DNA of 64,000 nt from the NCBI RefSeq assembly GCF_000346485.2, contig NZ_KQ976354.1:8484039-8548038 (forward strand), in the 5' to 3' direction. Both the position numbers and the translations under genes were made by a program. Under the pieces are notes generated by a model. It was not told the origin of the DNA. It searched no databases and saw nothing but the letters and a program-made list of their open reading frames with translations. This document shows, one piece after another, positions 34,963 through 43,472 of the stretch. This DNA comes from Scytonema hofmannii PCC 7110 (lineage in GTDB: Bacteria > Cyanobacteriota > Cyanobacteriia > Cyanobacteriales > Nostocaceae). Position 1 is the stretch's first letter. Each line of letters starts with the position of its first letter.

Positions 34963-36618
34963 TTATCGATACAAGTAGGATTGCCGCAACTGCCGAATAA
35001 CTTCACCTTGCACTTCGCTTTTGACCCGATAACCACGCTGACATTGTTCCAATTTAATATTGTCTACGAAGAACCTAACAATATATTCCACTGATGCGAC
35101 TTGTTGAGTCATGTTCTCCTTTATTTTCTCCATCCAAATTTTTGGAGCTTGCGACAACGGTTGGGGGCTTTTGAACCTTTCGTTAAGCCAATTAGCTAAT
35201 TCTAAGACATAGTCGTCCAGTTTCCTTTCATCAACTTTATGTTGGGAAATATTCTGATACAACTTATCAACTCTTAGCTTCAGCAATTCAATTTTTCTCT
35301 CCCATTCTTCTTGTAAATTATCGGGATCTTCCTCTGTCAAATCTGGGTCTTTTAGCCATGTTTTATACCATGTTCTCACTGAATTAATGAGCGTATCTTC
35401 TTCTGCTAATTCTTTTATTGTAAATAATCTTCGCTTGCCTTGGCGATCGCCTACCACCTCTAACCCAATTTCTTTGATAATATCTAGATAATTGTTTTGA
35501 ATATTTCGCCTTTCCTCTATGTCCAATCCATCCTTTTCTAGAATCTTGATTTTCTCGCTCAAATCTCTGAGTTTTTGGTTGATTTCTTCGAGAATTTTGT
35601 TGACTTTCTTTTCCGCCAATAGGCGTTCTCGTCCAGTTTCTTTCTTTAAGCGTCTGCGTTCATCGAACTCTGTCTCTTTCTCGAATTTATAATAGTTATC
35701 CATAACTTGAAGCTTGCAATCGATATTTCCTAGTGTATCTGGATGAGCTAGGACAACTTCTTTGAGAATACTTATGGCTTGACCTAGCTCTACATCTACT
35801 CGTAAAGGAACGCTGAGTGAATAGCAGTAGTGCGGAGCCGGACGACTCAGATTGATGATCTTTTGACTTTCCAAACTTCCGTTGGGAATATAGATTTCAC
35901 AATTGGTATCAATTAGCAGCAATTTAGTTAAGCGCACACCTATCTTTTTAATCACCGCGACTGAGCCATCTGATAGGCTAATGACATCCCCAAACTGAAA
36001 GGGTGTATCAATCAACAGGACTAAGCCGCTAAAGAAGTTTGCCAAAATATCCTTCAGTGCAAAACCTAGCACAAACGTAGCGCCCCCAAATGCCACCCAC
36101 AGTCCAGTTAAATCCAGTCCTAAAGACTGTAAAAACAAAAAGCCTCCAATTATGTAAATGAGCAGTGGTAAGGTAGTTTCTAGCAGTGGTACTAAGACAT
36201 CATCCCACATAGCCTCAGTATTTTGGGCGTATTTTTTCAAGTAGTAAGCAATAACTTGAGTAAATAGTTGAGCGCTCCAATAACTAGCAGCCGCGACAAT
36301 TAAAGCCGATAACACTTTCTCAAATAAAGGAATGAACTGAGCGTTCCCAAAACTCAGCATCGAGATTTTCAAAGCGCTAAGAATGAGAATTGTTAGCAGC
36401 GGAACCTGTGAAACATTCAAAGCAACAATGGCAATCTCCCTTTCCCGGCGGCGAAAGAATAGACGCAACCCATAGAACAGGGTTATGTATATTAAGAAAA
36501 CGACAATTGCCCAAGTGACTAGGCTCGATAGAAAAGAACCGAATTGACCCACCATAAGCAGCGAAAGTTGTAGTAAGAGAGTTGCAAAGTTTAAGGTTTC
36601 TCTCAAATTATCTATCAT
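34963..36618 (-). CDS. MscS family mechanosensitive channel, copy 2
   Basis: The gene is nearly identical to 18233-19888, with the same membrane part, MscS domain and long charged C-terminus. Differences by eye are few (for example Cys-to-Arg in VVGDRQGKRRLF and several in the last 100 residues). The frame is open to 36663, but those extra codons overlap a fragment of another gene in a different frame. The start homologous to copy 1 is ATG 36618 (MIDNLRETLNFATLLLQLSL). The product is a tension-gated solute channel. Confidence 0.88.
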   Translation of the reverse strand: MIDNLRETLNFATLLLQLSLLMVGQFGSFLSSLVTWAIVVFLIYITLFYGLRLFFRRREREIAIVALNVSQVPLLTILILSALKISMLSFGNAQFIPLFEKVLSALIVAAASYWSAQLFTQVIAYYLKKYAQNTEAMWDDVLVPLLETTLPLLIYIIGGFLFLQSLGLDLTGLWVAFGGATFVLGFALKDILANFFSGLVLLIDTPFQFGDVISLSDGSVAVIKKIGVRLTKLLLIDTNCEIYIPNGSLESQKIINLSRPAPHYCYSLSVPLRVDVELGQAISILKEVVLAHPDTLGNIDCKLQVMDNYYKFEKETEFDERRRLKKETGRERLLAEKKVNKILEEINQKLRDLSEKIKILEKDGLDIEERRNIQNNYLDIIKEIGLEVVGDRQGKRRLFTIKELAEEDTLINSVRTWYKTWLKDPDLTEEDPDNLQEEWERKIELLKLRVDKLYQNISQHKVDERKLDDYVLELANWLNERFKSPQPLSQAPKIWMEKIKENMTQQVASVEYIVRFFVDNIKLEQCQRGYRVKSEVQGEVIRQLRQSYLYR

Positions 36619-36620
36619 TC

Positions 36621-36778
36621 GGATTTTGAAAATTTGTGAGGCTATCTTTGACAAACTCAGCAACTGGGATAATATGGCGGAACTGAGTATTGTCTACTCC
36701 CGCTTTGTAGTCTAAGCTAACAGTGACGTTGGCGACACCTGACTGTGCAGGAATCACAACGCTTGTTGATGTCATTCA
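36621..36778 (-). pseudogene. Fragment of the secreted beta-rich protein, second copy
   Basis: The minus-strand frame reads VIPAQSGVANVTVSLDYKAG, then DNTQFRHIIPVAEFVKDSL and NFQNPND. It matches the fragment at 34063-34200 on the opposite strand. It runs straight into the MscS start region, so its junction is another recombination breakpoint. Confidence 0.55.
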
Positions 36779-36908
36779 AAGTACTCCTAAAGTATAGACG
36801 ACCTGGAATCAAACACTTGGTGAACAATCCACGGCTTTTCACAACTTTAAGCCAGTGGTCACCTCTTGATTGGCTAAGGTTAAGGTGAAAATAATATTTT
36901 AAAGTAGT

Positions 36909-37427
36909 TTATTCTTGCATCCCTTCGTAATTCTCAATACTTCTGTTTCTTAAATGTAATTTAATTGCAATTATTAATATTCCTACTAATCTAATATGAG
37001 AGATTTTCCTTTTCAAATCTTCAGGATTATTGACTGGAACCATTATCCAAATATTTCGACACAAAATACGACAGGCATTGAGCAAGTTATACCAAATTTT
37101 ACAACCTTCCCAAAATCTGTCATAGGCTGTATTTGTTCTAAAAACCAGTAAAAGACCAAGGACGACTCCAGGGATTAAGCTAGCGAGAGTCGGTTGGTTG
37201 ACGGCAAACCCTTTATGATAGGCGATCGCAATTAGAAAGGCAAATATCATAGTAGCTAGTACTCGTCGCCAAATGGCACGAATCACAGAACTTCTGAAAT
37301 CAATTGCTAAATCTAACCACGTCGATCTCCTTATGAGTTTCATCTTCCCTCGACTTCCTGTACCTAATTTACCTATTTGTATTTGCCAGTCCATACCAAA
37401 CAAAGCAGAAGGACTCGCTTCTCTCAA
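36909..37427 (-). pseudogene. Bestrophin N-terminal half, copy 2
   Basis: The 172-residue frame has the bestrophin start (KLIRRSTWLDLAIDFRSSVI), first helix and the signature SLIPGVVLGLLLVFRTNTAY, then DRFWEG. It ends at NRSIENYEGMQE, about half the normal length, losing the C-terminal helices. Copy 1 is shorter still. A bestrophin C-terminal piece from a related gene lies at 39005-39229. Confidence 0.8.
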
Positions 37428-37515
37428 AGTTGTGTTTATGTCGCTATATGTTAGCTTAATTAGATTTAGGGCGTTGCATATTTGCGCGATGATTTTACTG
37501 GTTTCGTGGGATGGT

Positions 37516-37551
37516 AGGACAGCCCGTCCCTTGTACTGACGGGGCTGTCCT
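37516..37551. terminator. Strong hairpin between fluC and bestrophin fragment
   Basis: AGGACAGCCC pairs with GGGCTGTCCT around a loop containing TTGTACTGAC. The stem is GC-rich and could terminate or stabilise transcripts, though no T run follows. A weaker version is present at about 20138-20175 in copy 1. It could also be a dispersed repeat, since similar sequence is common in cyanobacteria. Confidence 0.4.
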
Positions 37552-37575
37552 GCCTACCCCACAAGATTTATCTCA

Positions 37576-37992
37576 TTAATCAGCAACGCTAGATTTAGAA
37601 TTAAGCTTACCTAATGTTACACCCAATTGCACACCAAGCATCCCAACTAGCATGCTGGCTAACCAATAGATTAAAGCTACTGTTGTGTTGCCTTTATCTA
37701 TTTGGGTAAAAGTCTCTAATCCGTAAGTCGAAAAAGTGGTGTAGGCACCACAAAAACCAGTTGCGATCACTAACCGAATTTCAGGTGAAAAATTTTCTAA
37801 CTTTTGTTCGTTTAAAGTGTAAAACAAAGCAATAATAAAACAGCCTGTTACATTAATAAAAAACGTGCCATAGTAGGACAAATCTTTACCAATCATTGCT
37901 TTGGTAAATTCAGTTATAAAGTAGCGTCCTAAAGCACCTGGAATAGCACCTAGAGCGATCGCTATGACAGTGCGAATAAAAGTGTTTTGCAT
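37576..37992 (-). CDS. crcB: Fluoride channel FluC/CrcB, first of pair (copy 2)
   Basis: This counterpart of 20197-20613 starts MQNTFIRTVIAIALGAIPGA and shows GALGRYFITEF and GFCGAYTTFSTYGLE. It has a handful of substitutions relative to copy 1 (for example FIIALFYTLNEQKLENFSPE). All four membrane helices are intact and it should be functional as a fluoride exporter. Confidence 0.9.
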   Translation of the reverse strand: MQNTFIRTVIAIALGAIPGALGRYFITEFTKAMIGKDLSYYGTFFINVTGCFIIALFYTLNEQKLENFSPEIRLVIATGFCGAYTTFSTYGLETFTQIDKGNTTVALIYWLASMLVGMLGVQLGVTLGKLNSKSSVAD

Positions 37993-38060
37993 TATCAAAA
38001 GTTGCCTTGGCAATTAAGTGATTAAATACAGTTTAGTATTTTGGCTCAAATGAATCGATA

Positions 38061-38468
38061 TTATCCCACAATTCCCTTCGCTAAATAGCTACCTAATACA
38101 ATACCAATGACTGCTAACATTGCACTGCCTGCCCAGTAAAAAATGGTGGCTCCCTGCTTGCCATTTCGCCACAGCGTCAATGTATCGTATCCGTAGGTTG
38201 AGAAGGTTGTATAAGCACCCAAGAAACCAGTTCTTACCAACAAATCTATCTCAGGGGGAAATCCTTTAATCCCCTTAAATAAGGTGAAGAAAAAGCCCAT
38301 TAGTAAACAGCCTGTGAAATTGATAATAAAAGTGCCGTAAGGAAAGTTTGTACCTATGGCTCTTTTACAAAACTCAGTTAGATAATAGCGACTCAAAGCA
38401 CCAGGAACCGCACCAATAGCGATCGCAAGCACACTGAACAAAGTAACATTCTGCAGCAATTCACACAC
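38061..38468 (-). CDS. crcB: Fluoride channel FluC/CrcB, second of pair (copy 2)
   Basis: This counterpart of 20682-21089 reads MCELLQNVTLFSVLAIAIGA, GALSRYYLTEFCKRA and RTGFLGAYTTFSTYGYDTL. It is intact, 135 residues, with an operator-like motif about 85 bp upstream, as in copy 1. Confidence 0.9.
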   Translation of the reverse strand: MCELLQNVTLFSVLAIAIGAVPGALSRYYLTEFCKRAIGTNFPYGTFIINFTGCLLMGFFFTLFKGIKGFPPEIDLLVRTGFLGAYTTFSTYGYDTLTLWRNGKQGATIFYWAGSAMLAVIGIVLGSYLAKGIVG

Positions 38469-39004
38469 TCCTTAGCTAATTACATTCAGTGAGATGAAAT
38501 TTAATTTTTGAGAGTAAAAACTTATAGAACTTTAGTGTAATAGGACACTTCCGTAAAGTCTAATGCTTTATAAGCATATATAGTTATAACTTTTAGGTAT
38601 ACCATGCTGGCACTTATTAAATCTTCATAAAGAGATTGGTAGAACCGTTTTTTGTAACTTCTTACTTCTGATAAAATTTGTAAAAGCACAAATAAGTAAG
38701 ATAAGTAGGATAAATAGTATAAGTAGGATTATTGAGCGCATTTTTTATTGACTAAGAAAGTCTTGCAATCCCCAAAATGCTCAAAAATGGTAAAAATAGA
38801 AAGGCTTAACTCATACATAATTACTTTTTAAAACGAAAAAATAGAAGGATAAGTAGGTTTTCAAAAAAATACTTTGAACCAAAATATAAATTTAGTTAAA
38901 GAACGCTATAAAATTATCACAGTTTTTTATTCACAGCAAGTTCTAGAAAATTTATGATGGCAACTTTAAGGTAATAGGTACTAAAAACCTATAAAACCTA
39001 AATT
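38469..39004. promoter_or_regulatory. Gene-free interval with operator-like motif and conserved upstream module, copy 3
   Basis: The operator-like motif is at 38552-38606 (GTAAAGTCTAATGCTTTATA, then AGTTATAACTTTTAGGTATA). A diverged copy of the upstream module spans about 38620-38880, with GTAAAAGCACAAAT, GATAAGTAGGATAA, AAGGCTTAACTCATACATAA and AGAAGGATAAGTAGG. No gene is seen. Confidence 0.5.
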
Positions 39005-39229
39005 TTGTGTTGTTTTGCCCTGCCTTTTCAAATGGTAAAGGATTTGCATTGGTGGACAATTCCAGTTGTTGGTGTTGTTGCTTTTGCATTGTTTGGCATT
39101 GAAGCCATTGGTTTAGAAATTGAGAATCCGTTTGGTTACGATACAAATGATATTCCTTTAGACAATCTTTGTCGCAAACTGCACAGCGACATTGAGAAGT
39201 TAATTGCTTCTCGTGAAGATGAGAATTAA
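39005..39229 (+). pseudogene. Bestrophin C-terminal fragment
   Basis: The 74-residue frame reads CCFALPFQMVKDLHWWTIPV and GLEIENPFGYDTNDIPLDNL, very close to the C-terminus of the intact bestrophin at 9332-10243. The first three quarters are missing. It is oriented opposite to the nearby bestrophin N-terminal fragment, so the two are not simply the halves of one gene in place. Confidence 0.8.
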
Positions 39230-39230
39230 T

Positions 39231-39415
39231 CGCTCTCTCACCTCTTATCTCTGCATACTCTGCGTCTCGGCGGTTAAATAAATTACTTTTGAACCGTAAA
39301 GACGCGAAGAGCGCGAAGAGAATACTTGTTTTTCAATCATCACCTTGACAGGGCTAGCATTGCCCACCCTACATATATTTCAAAAATCAAATATTAGTCC
39401 TATTATCTTATAGAA
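39231..39415. repeat. MITE-like dispersed repeat, copy 2 (inverted)
   Basis: On the minus strand this reads GGACTAATATTTGATTTTTG, GTAGGGTGGGCAATGCTAGC and CCGAGACGCAGAGT in the same order as 33016-33230. It is noncoding with internal complementary arms. Confidence 0.7.
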
Positions 39416-39421
39416 CTAATA

Positions 39422-39846
39422 AGTAAAGTCAAATGCTTTATAAGCATCGCACCTATAACTTTTAGGCATAAGAGGCTGGCTCTTTAGCATTAAATCTCCA
39501 TAAAAGTCTTGCTATAAAAGGTTTCTATAACTTTTTACTTCTAAAATTCTGTTGGTAAAATTTGTAAAAGCACAAATCAGTAAAATAAGTAGGATAAGTA
39601 GGATAATTTATTATCATTCTCTTGAATAAGAAAATTATGAAATCCCAAAAGTGCTAAAGCTGGAAAAGCTTAACTCATATATAATAATGATTTTAAAAAA
39701 ATCTGAAACAGAAGGATAAGTAGGTTTTCAGAATATTTTTGAAAAAAAATATAACCAGTTTAGCGAGAGTTCTCTTTTTTTGATACTTGTGTTACTCTTT
39801 CAATTGAGAGAAATAAGTGATTGAGAAAGTTCAGCGAGGGCTTGAA
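39422..39846 (+). promoter_or_regulatory. Operator-like motif and conserved upstream module, copy 4
   Basis: The motif at 39422-39472 (GTAAAGTCAAATGCTTTATA, then CCTATAACTTTTAGGCATAA) is followed by the module (39475-39846), very similar over 370 bases to 21230-21602. It lies in the 879-base interval before a Cache-domain gene fragment at 40109. From 39847 to 40108 only a ribosome-binding site for that gene (TTAGGAGAAC at 40094) was recognised. Confidence 0.5.
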
Positions 39847-40108
39847 TGTTGTTATTGTGTAGGTCTAAGTAACTAAAACTTATTGATAAAGCTTTGTTTC
39901 CATATATGGTCTTAAATCATATAGGCTCCTAAATTCGTACTTGAAATTTTCTTGAAATGATAGTTAATTTTTAGTTAGTCGATAGAGTTCTAGGTTGCTT
40001 CAATATTTACACAACAACACGCTTTGCTTCTCTTGGCTTCAAGTTGGAAAAATTAGTAAATTTTTCAACAAGCTTTTGTTCTATGTCTATATTTTAGGAG
40101 AACTTTAA

Positions 40109-40402
40109 ATGACATCAACAACCGAACAAGTAGATAAAACTACTTTTGACATTCTAGAGAATTACTTAAGTGAAAATTCGGCTGTTTTTGGTGCTGCTGT
40201 TGCATTTAATCCAGAGATTCAGAATGCAGCACCTTTTGTCTTTCGAGGTGAAACCGGTTTAGAACGAACCGATATTGGCAATGCCATTGACTATACTACC
40301 GCTGTTTGGTACTCTGTTCCTGTAGAACAACAACAAGCCTTTTGGAGTGTTCCTTATTTTGATATTGGTGGTGCTGGTACAGTCAATACACCCTGCTTGT
40401 AG
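40109..40402 (+). pseudogene. Cache-type sensor domain fragment
   Basis: A well-placed GGAG precedes ATG 40109. The 97 residues include AVAFNPEIQNAAPFVFRGET and the dCache signature AVWYSVPVEQQQAFWSVPYF followed by DIGGAG. At about 40380 the frame passes into unrelated sequence and stops. Intact proteins have membrane helices plus a kinase, cyclase or phosphatase output; here only part of the ligand-binding domain remains. It has its own promoter-like module, so a short soluble product could still be made. Confidence 0.6.
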
Positions 40403-40758
40403 ATATTGGCAATTCTGAGATTAGTTCAGCAGACTCAATCAACTTAACTGGCTTCCCTGGCTATCGCGTGGAACTGCTAGCAGACGGTGAGGTGATAGGA
40501 GTAGACAACAACAGCCTGACAATTGAGGAAGGCAAGTTTGCTCAGGCTACCGTTTCCTTTACTGCTGCTAGTGGTGATTCAATTCTCGGTAAGAACCTGG
40601 GGATTCGCTTGCTTAACTTGAACATAGCAGAGGGTACAGAGGTTAACTTTGATAATGTCAGTCTCAAAGCCGAAAGTCTAATTGCTCATCCGATTACAGC
40701 CGATCAAACATTATTCGGTAAGGATGGAGTTCAATACTGCTCGGTTAAGGGAAAGTGA
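40384..40758 (+). pseudogene. C-terminal fragment of a secreted DUF642-like/PEP-CTERM-type domain
   Basis: In another frame from 40384 the sequence reads QYTLLVDIGNSEISSADSIN, LTGFPGYRVELLADGEVIGV and GIRLLNLNIAEGTEVNFDNV, a beta-sandwich pattern of cyanobacterial exported proteins. The last codons lie inside the left terminal repeat of the adjacent transposon (from 40732), which supplies the stop. The gene is truncated at both ends, being fused to the Cache fragment on the left. Confidence 0.6.
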
Positions 40759-40948
40759 AGCCTAAAATTCCGAAGAAACTGTTCTCGTTTTATTTACGAG
40801 AACAAAAATGAGAGAAATTTGTATAAATGAACCCACAAGAGATGAGCAAGTATCTCTCAAGAATGTTTATATTTAATTGAAAAAATCTCTAAACCTTGTC
40901 CCTTTTAATTTTCTATCTAGTTCAACTATCTTCTACTACTAGATGATG

Positions 40949-42355
40949 TCAACTAGCGGTTGTAAAAATTGTAAAAGATAGTTGTTGCCGGGGAGTATAA
41001 TTATTTCTATGACATCGTTTTTTAGTTTTAAATTTAGAACGAGTTTTCTTGATTACCCTCGGATTAGTTCTGCCTGAGGTTGGTGGTATTTGTAAGTCTA
41101 AGATTTCCCAGATTAACCAGCTAAAATATATATTCATATTCTCAAGAGAATGATTAACTTGCTGTTGAAACTGAGGAATAGCACGTCTGACAACTCTTAG
41201 AGAACTGGTAAAACTTAAACTTAGGGGAGATATTCCCTTGATTGCTGCACTTTGAAACATTAAATAACGTATACAATAGTGTCCTAGTAACCAACCATAA
41301 ATTTCTTGGATAACTTCACGAGGATTCTTCGAGCGGATAGGAATTTTACGACCGTTCAGATGGACTTTTAACTCATCCAAGGTGTTCTCAGCTTCCCACC
41401 GTTGATGGTATTCTTGGGCTAAGAGCAATGCAGGAAAAGTTGAAATATCCATCAAATCAGTTACTAAACGATACACCTTTTCTACACCCTCAACTTCAAT
41501 AATATATTCAATGACACGAACAGGTATTTTCGTCGCTCCCTTCTTTCTTGACTTTCCATCAGGAGCAAGCCAACTTAGATAGGAACCATCAGGAAAAGCT
41601 TTAACAAACTCAAATTTTACATGAGATGGCACGCGACCAAGAATATGACATTTTTGTTTGATTGCAGCATGAATCATTTTAAATGAGTGCAGTCCTCTGT
41701 CCCACATTAACAACATACTCTCCTCAACACTTCTTAATAGCTTTAAAGCTCCTTTTCTCTCTCCAATTCGATATGGACAACAAAATATGTCGATAATTAA
41801 ATGAGTTCCTGCTTCGACTAAAAAAGTTAACCTAGCTTTGGGAAAAGCCGGATTTGTACCAGGACGAGAACCAGGGTAACCAAATACTTTAGCATTAGTT
41901 TCTGTATCAGGAACATCAAAAACTGTGCCATCCAAAGCCATTATTCTCAGTCCACCCAAAAAAGCACCTGGTGTTTTAATTGTTGCTAAAGGTTTTGCAA
42001 CAATTTCAAATAAACGAGTCATAACAGCAGCACCAATTCGTTGTCTAGCTTCACTTATTGATGAAGATGTTGGTATCTTAAAACGTCTCTTAAAGGGGAT
42101 TTGCAAAGAATTAAAACCCTGAATGAGATTTTTCAATACATCCACGATTGAATCGGAGGACCAAAAACTCATGGCGATTACTAGAGAGATTACTACGTGT
42201 GTAGGAAGTATTCTTTGACGCCGTGCGGTACTACTCGTTGTTGTAATCGCTGCCATAATCGACTCGGTAGGGATGATCTGGTTAAGAGCCAGCAGTAATT
42301 GTGCCCGATTTAGGATTTGATTGTTGAATTCAAAGTTAACTAGCATCATTAGCAC
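40949..42355 (-). CDS. IS4-family DDE transposase
   Basis: The 468-residue protein has the IS4 DDE layout. The first aspartate is in GGLRIMALDGTVFDVPDT, the second in MLLMWDRGLHSF. The Y-(2)-R-(3)-E-(6)-K signature is seen in YHQRWEAENTLDELKVHL. The C-terminus is lysine- and arginine-rich (KTRSKFKTKKRCHRNN). All catalytic residues appear intact, so the element may be active. It is read toward lower coordinates. Confidence 0.92.
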   Translation of the reverse strand: MLMMLVNFEFNNQILNRAQLLLALNQIIPTESIMAAITTTSSTARRQRILPTHVVISLVIAMSFWSSDSIVDVLKNLIQGFNSLQIPFKRRFKIPTSSSISEARQRIGAAVMTRLFEIVAKPLATIKTPGAFLGGLRIMALDGTVFDVPDTETNAKVFGYPGSRPGTNPAFPKARLTFLVEAGTHLIIDIFCCPYRIGERKGALKLLRSVEESMLLMWDRGLHSFKMIHAAIKQKCHILGRVPSHVKFEFVKAFPDGSYLSWLAPDGKSRKKGATKIPVRVIEYIIEVEGVEKVYRLVTDLMDISTFPALLLAQEYHQRWEAENTLDELKVHLNGRKIPIRSKNPREVIQEIYGWLLGHYCIRYLMFQSAAIKGISPLSLSFTSSLRVVRRAIPQFQQQVNHSLENMNIYFSWLIWEILDLQIPPTSGRTNPRVIKKTRSKFKTKKRCHRNNYTPRQQLSFTIFTTAS

Positions 42356-42454
42356 TCAGTTTTGAAGTGAAATTTCGTATAAGATAATATTGATTAAAAC
42401 ACTTTTTGTTCTCGTAATCTATTCGAGAACTCTATCTTTCCCCAATTCCAATTG

Positions 42455-42835
42455 ATGCCTACGAAAACTGACGATATTATTGCCAGAGCCGAACTCTTAC
42501 AGCAAGCGATCGCTACTCTACAACTACAAATTCAACAAATTCAAGCTTCAGGAGAAGTTGCACCCGAAGGTTGTTGTGTCCTGCGCTACCAGGCACGCGG
42601 TCAAAAAGGAACTTACTGGTACTATAAGTTGCACGCTCAAATGCCGATTTTCCCTACGCAAACTCCTAATAAATTAAGTAAATATAAGCATTTGGGGAAA
42701 GCTGGAAGCCCCGCTCATATTGATGCTGTTATGCAAGTTACACGAAGAATGCAAATCGACACCTTAAAAAATACGATTCATTCTCTCAGACAAAACTGGA
42801 TAGATTTGTACGAAAGTCTCAAAGACAAAAAATAA
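42455..42835 (+). CDS. Hypothetical small protein associated with the IS4 region
   Basis: From ATG 42455 the 126-residue product has an N-terminal helix (DIIARAELLQQAIATLQLQI) and a conserved-looking core VLRYQARGQKGTYWYYKL...KLSKYKHLGKAGSPAHIDA. Proteins with this KGTYWYYKL core are frequent in cyanobacteria and often lie near mobile DNA. No function is assigned. It lies between the inner and outer right ends of the IS4 region, so it may be passenger DNA of the outer element. Confidence 0.6.
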   Translation: MPTKTDDIIARAELLQQAIATLQLQIQQIQASGEVAPEGCCVLRYQARGQKGTYWYYKLHAQMPIFPTQTPNKLSKYKHLGKAGSPAHIDAVMQVTRRMQIDTLKNTIHSLRQNWIDLYESLKDKK

Positions 42836-42943
42836 CCTTGCCCATCCGCTTTCAGTTATCGTTTTTAATACGCGAACACATTTGACACTGTTTTACCCTT
42901 TATTTCCCTTAACCGAGCAGTATTGCGAGTGGAGTGAATTGCA

Positions 42944-43087
42944 ATGGCATGGAAGGTTAAATATCGTGATACGAAAGGCATTATTAGGATTTCACCAATC
43001 TTTTTAAAAAAGAACAGTGCCGAAGTTTGGTTTTTATATTTAAAATGCTGGAATGAAATGGTGGAAGGTTGGATTGAAGAAGTTTGA
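42944..43087 (+). CDS. Very small ORF (47 aa)
   Basis: ATG 42944 begins MAWKVKYRDTKGIIRISPIF and the frame ends IEEV-stop at 43087. Codon use and composition are protein-like, with four tryptophans. It is located just outside the right terminal repeat of the IS4 region and could be the start of a gene that was cut there, or a genuine small protein. No family is recognised. Confidence 0.35.
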   Translation: MAWKVKYRDTKGIIRISPIFLKKNSAEVWFLYLKCWNEMVEGWIEEV

Positions 43088-43472
43088 GGTTGATATAAGT
43101 AGCTAGGCGAAAATCAACAGAATTACATTACAAAATGTCAATATGCCTGAAATTCTTACCAGTGACAAATGACAAATGACTAATGACGATCCTGACTAGT
43201 TAACTTTAATTGTACTGACTTACTTACCATATTACTCGGATAAGCGGAAATTAGAACCCCGGTTTCGCAGAAGAAACCGGGATTCTGACACCTCAATTAT
43301 CGTATCCCTTGTAGTATTAAGTTAGCATTACCATTTCCCACCATTTTTCTATTTGGGAAGGAAAAGTAGGAAAAGTAGGAAAAGTGGTTTTTCAAAAGTA
43401 GATACATAATGCTACAGTTTTTTGATGTTATAATTTCAGTGCCGTAAGGCATTTAAACCAGAACAGAAAAAC
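43088..43472. other. Gene-free interval before the second NOS gene
   Basis: The interval contains a heptamer-type tandem repeat (GTGACAAATGACAAATGACT at about 43161-43186), a perfect hairpin at 43258-43281 (CCCGGTTTC against GAAACCGGG) and GGAAAAGTAGGAAAAGTAGG near 43360. The NOS frame is already open at about 43439 ([12 protein letters not shown]) but is preceded by an in-frame TAA. The native 5' end of NOS has been replaced here. Confidence 0.5.

Larger units (their letters stand above)
34964..38606. repeat. Duplicated MscS-bestrophin-fluC-fluC block, copy 2
   Basis: This is the counterpart of 18234-21225. It retains a longer bestrophin fragment and about 0.25 kb with a piece of a secreted-protein gene between MscS and bestrophin, which copy 1 lacks. 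Confidence 0.85.
40732..42925. mobile_element. IS4-family element region bounded by a perfect 23-bp inverted repeat
   Basis: CAATACTGCTCGGTTAAGGG plus AAA at 40732-40754 is exactly complementary to 42903-42925. Inside are a complete IS4-type transposase and a 127-residue ORF. Within this lies a second pair of inverted ends at 40781-40808 and 42403-42430, each itself a hairpin (GTTCTCGT against ACGAGAAC), flanking only the transposase. This is either a nested pair (a 1.65 kb IS4 element inside a smaller element) or one element with subterminal hairpins. No target duplication was seen for either pair. Confidence 0.7.
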
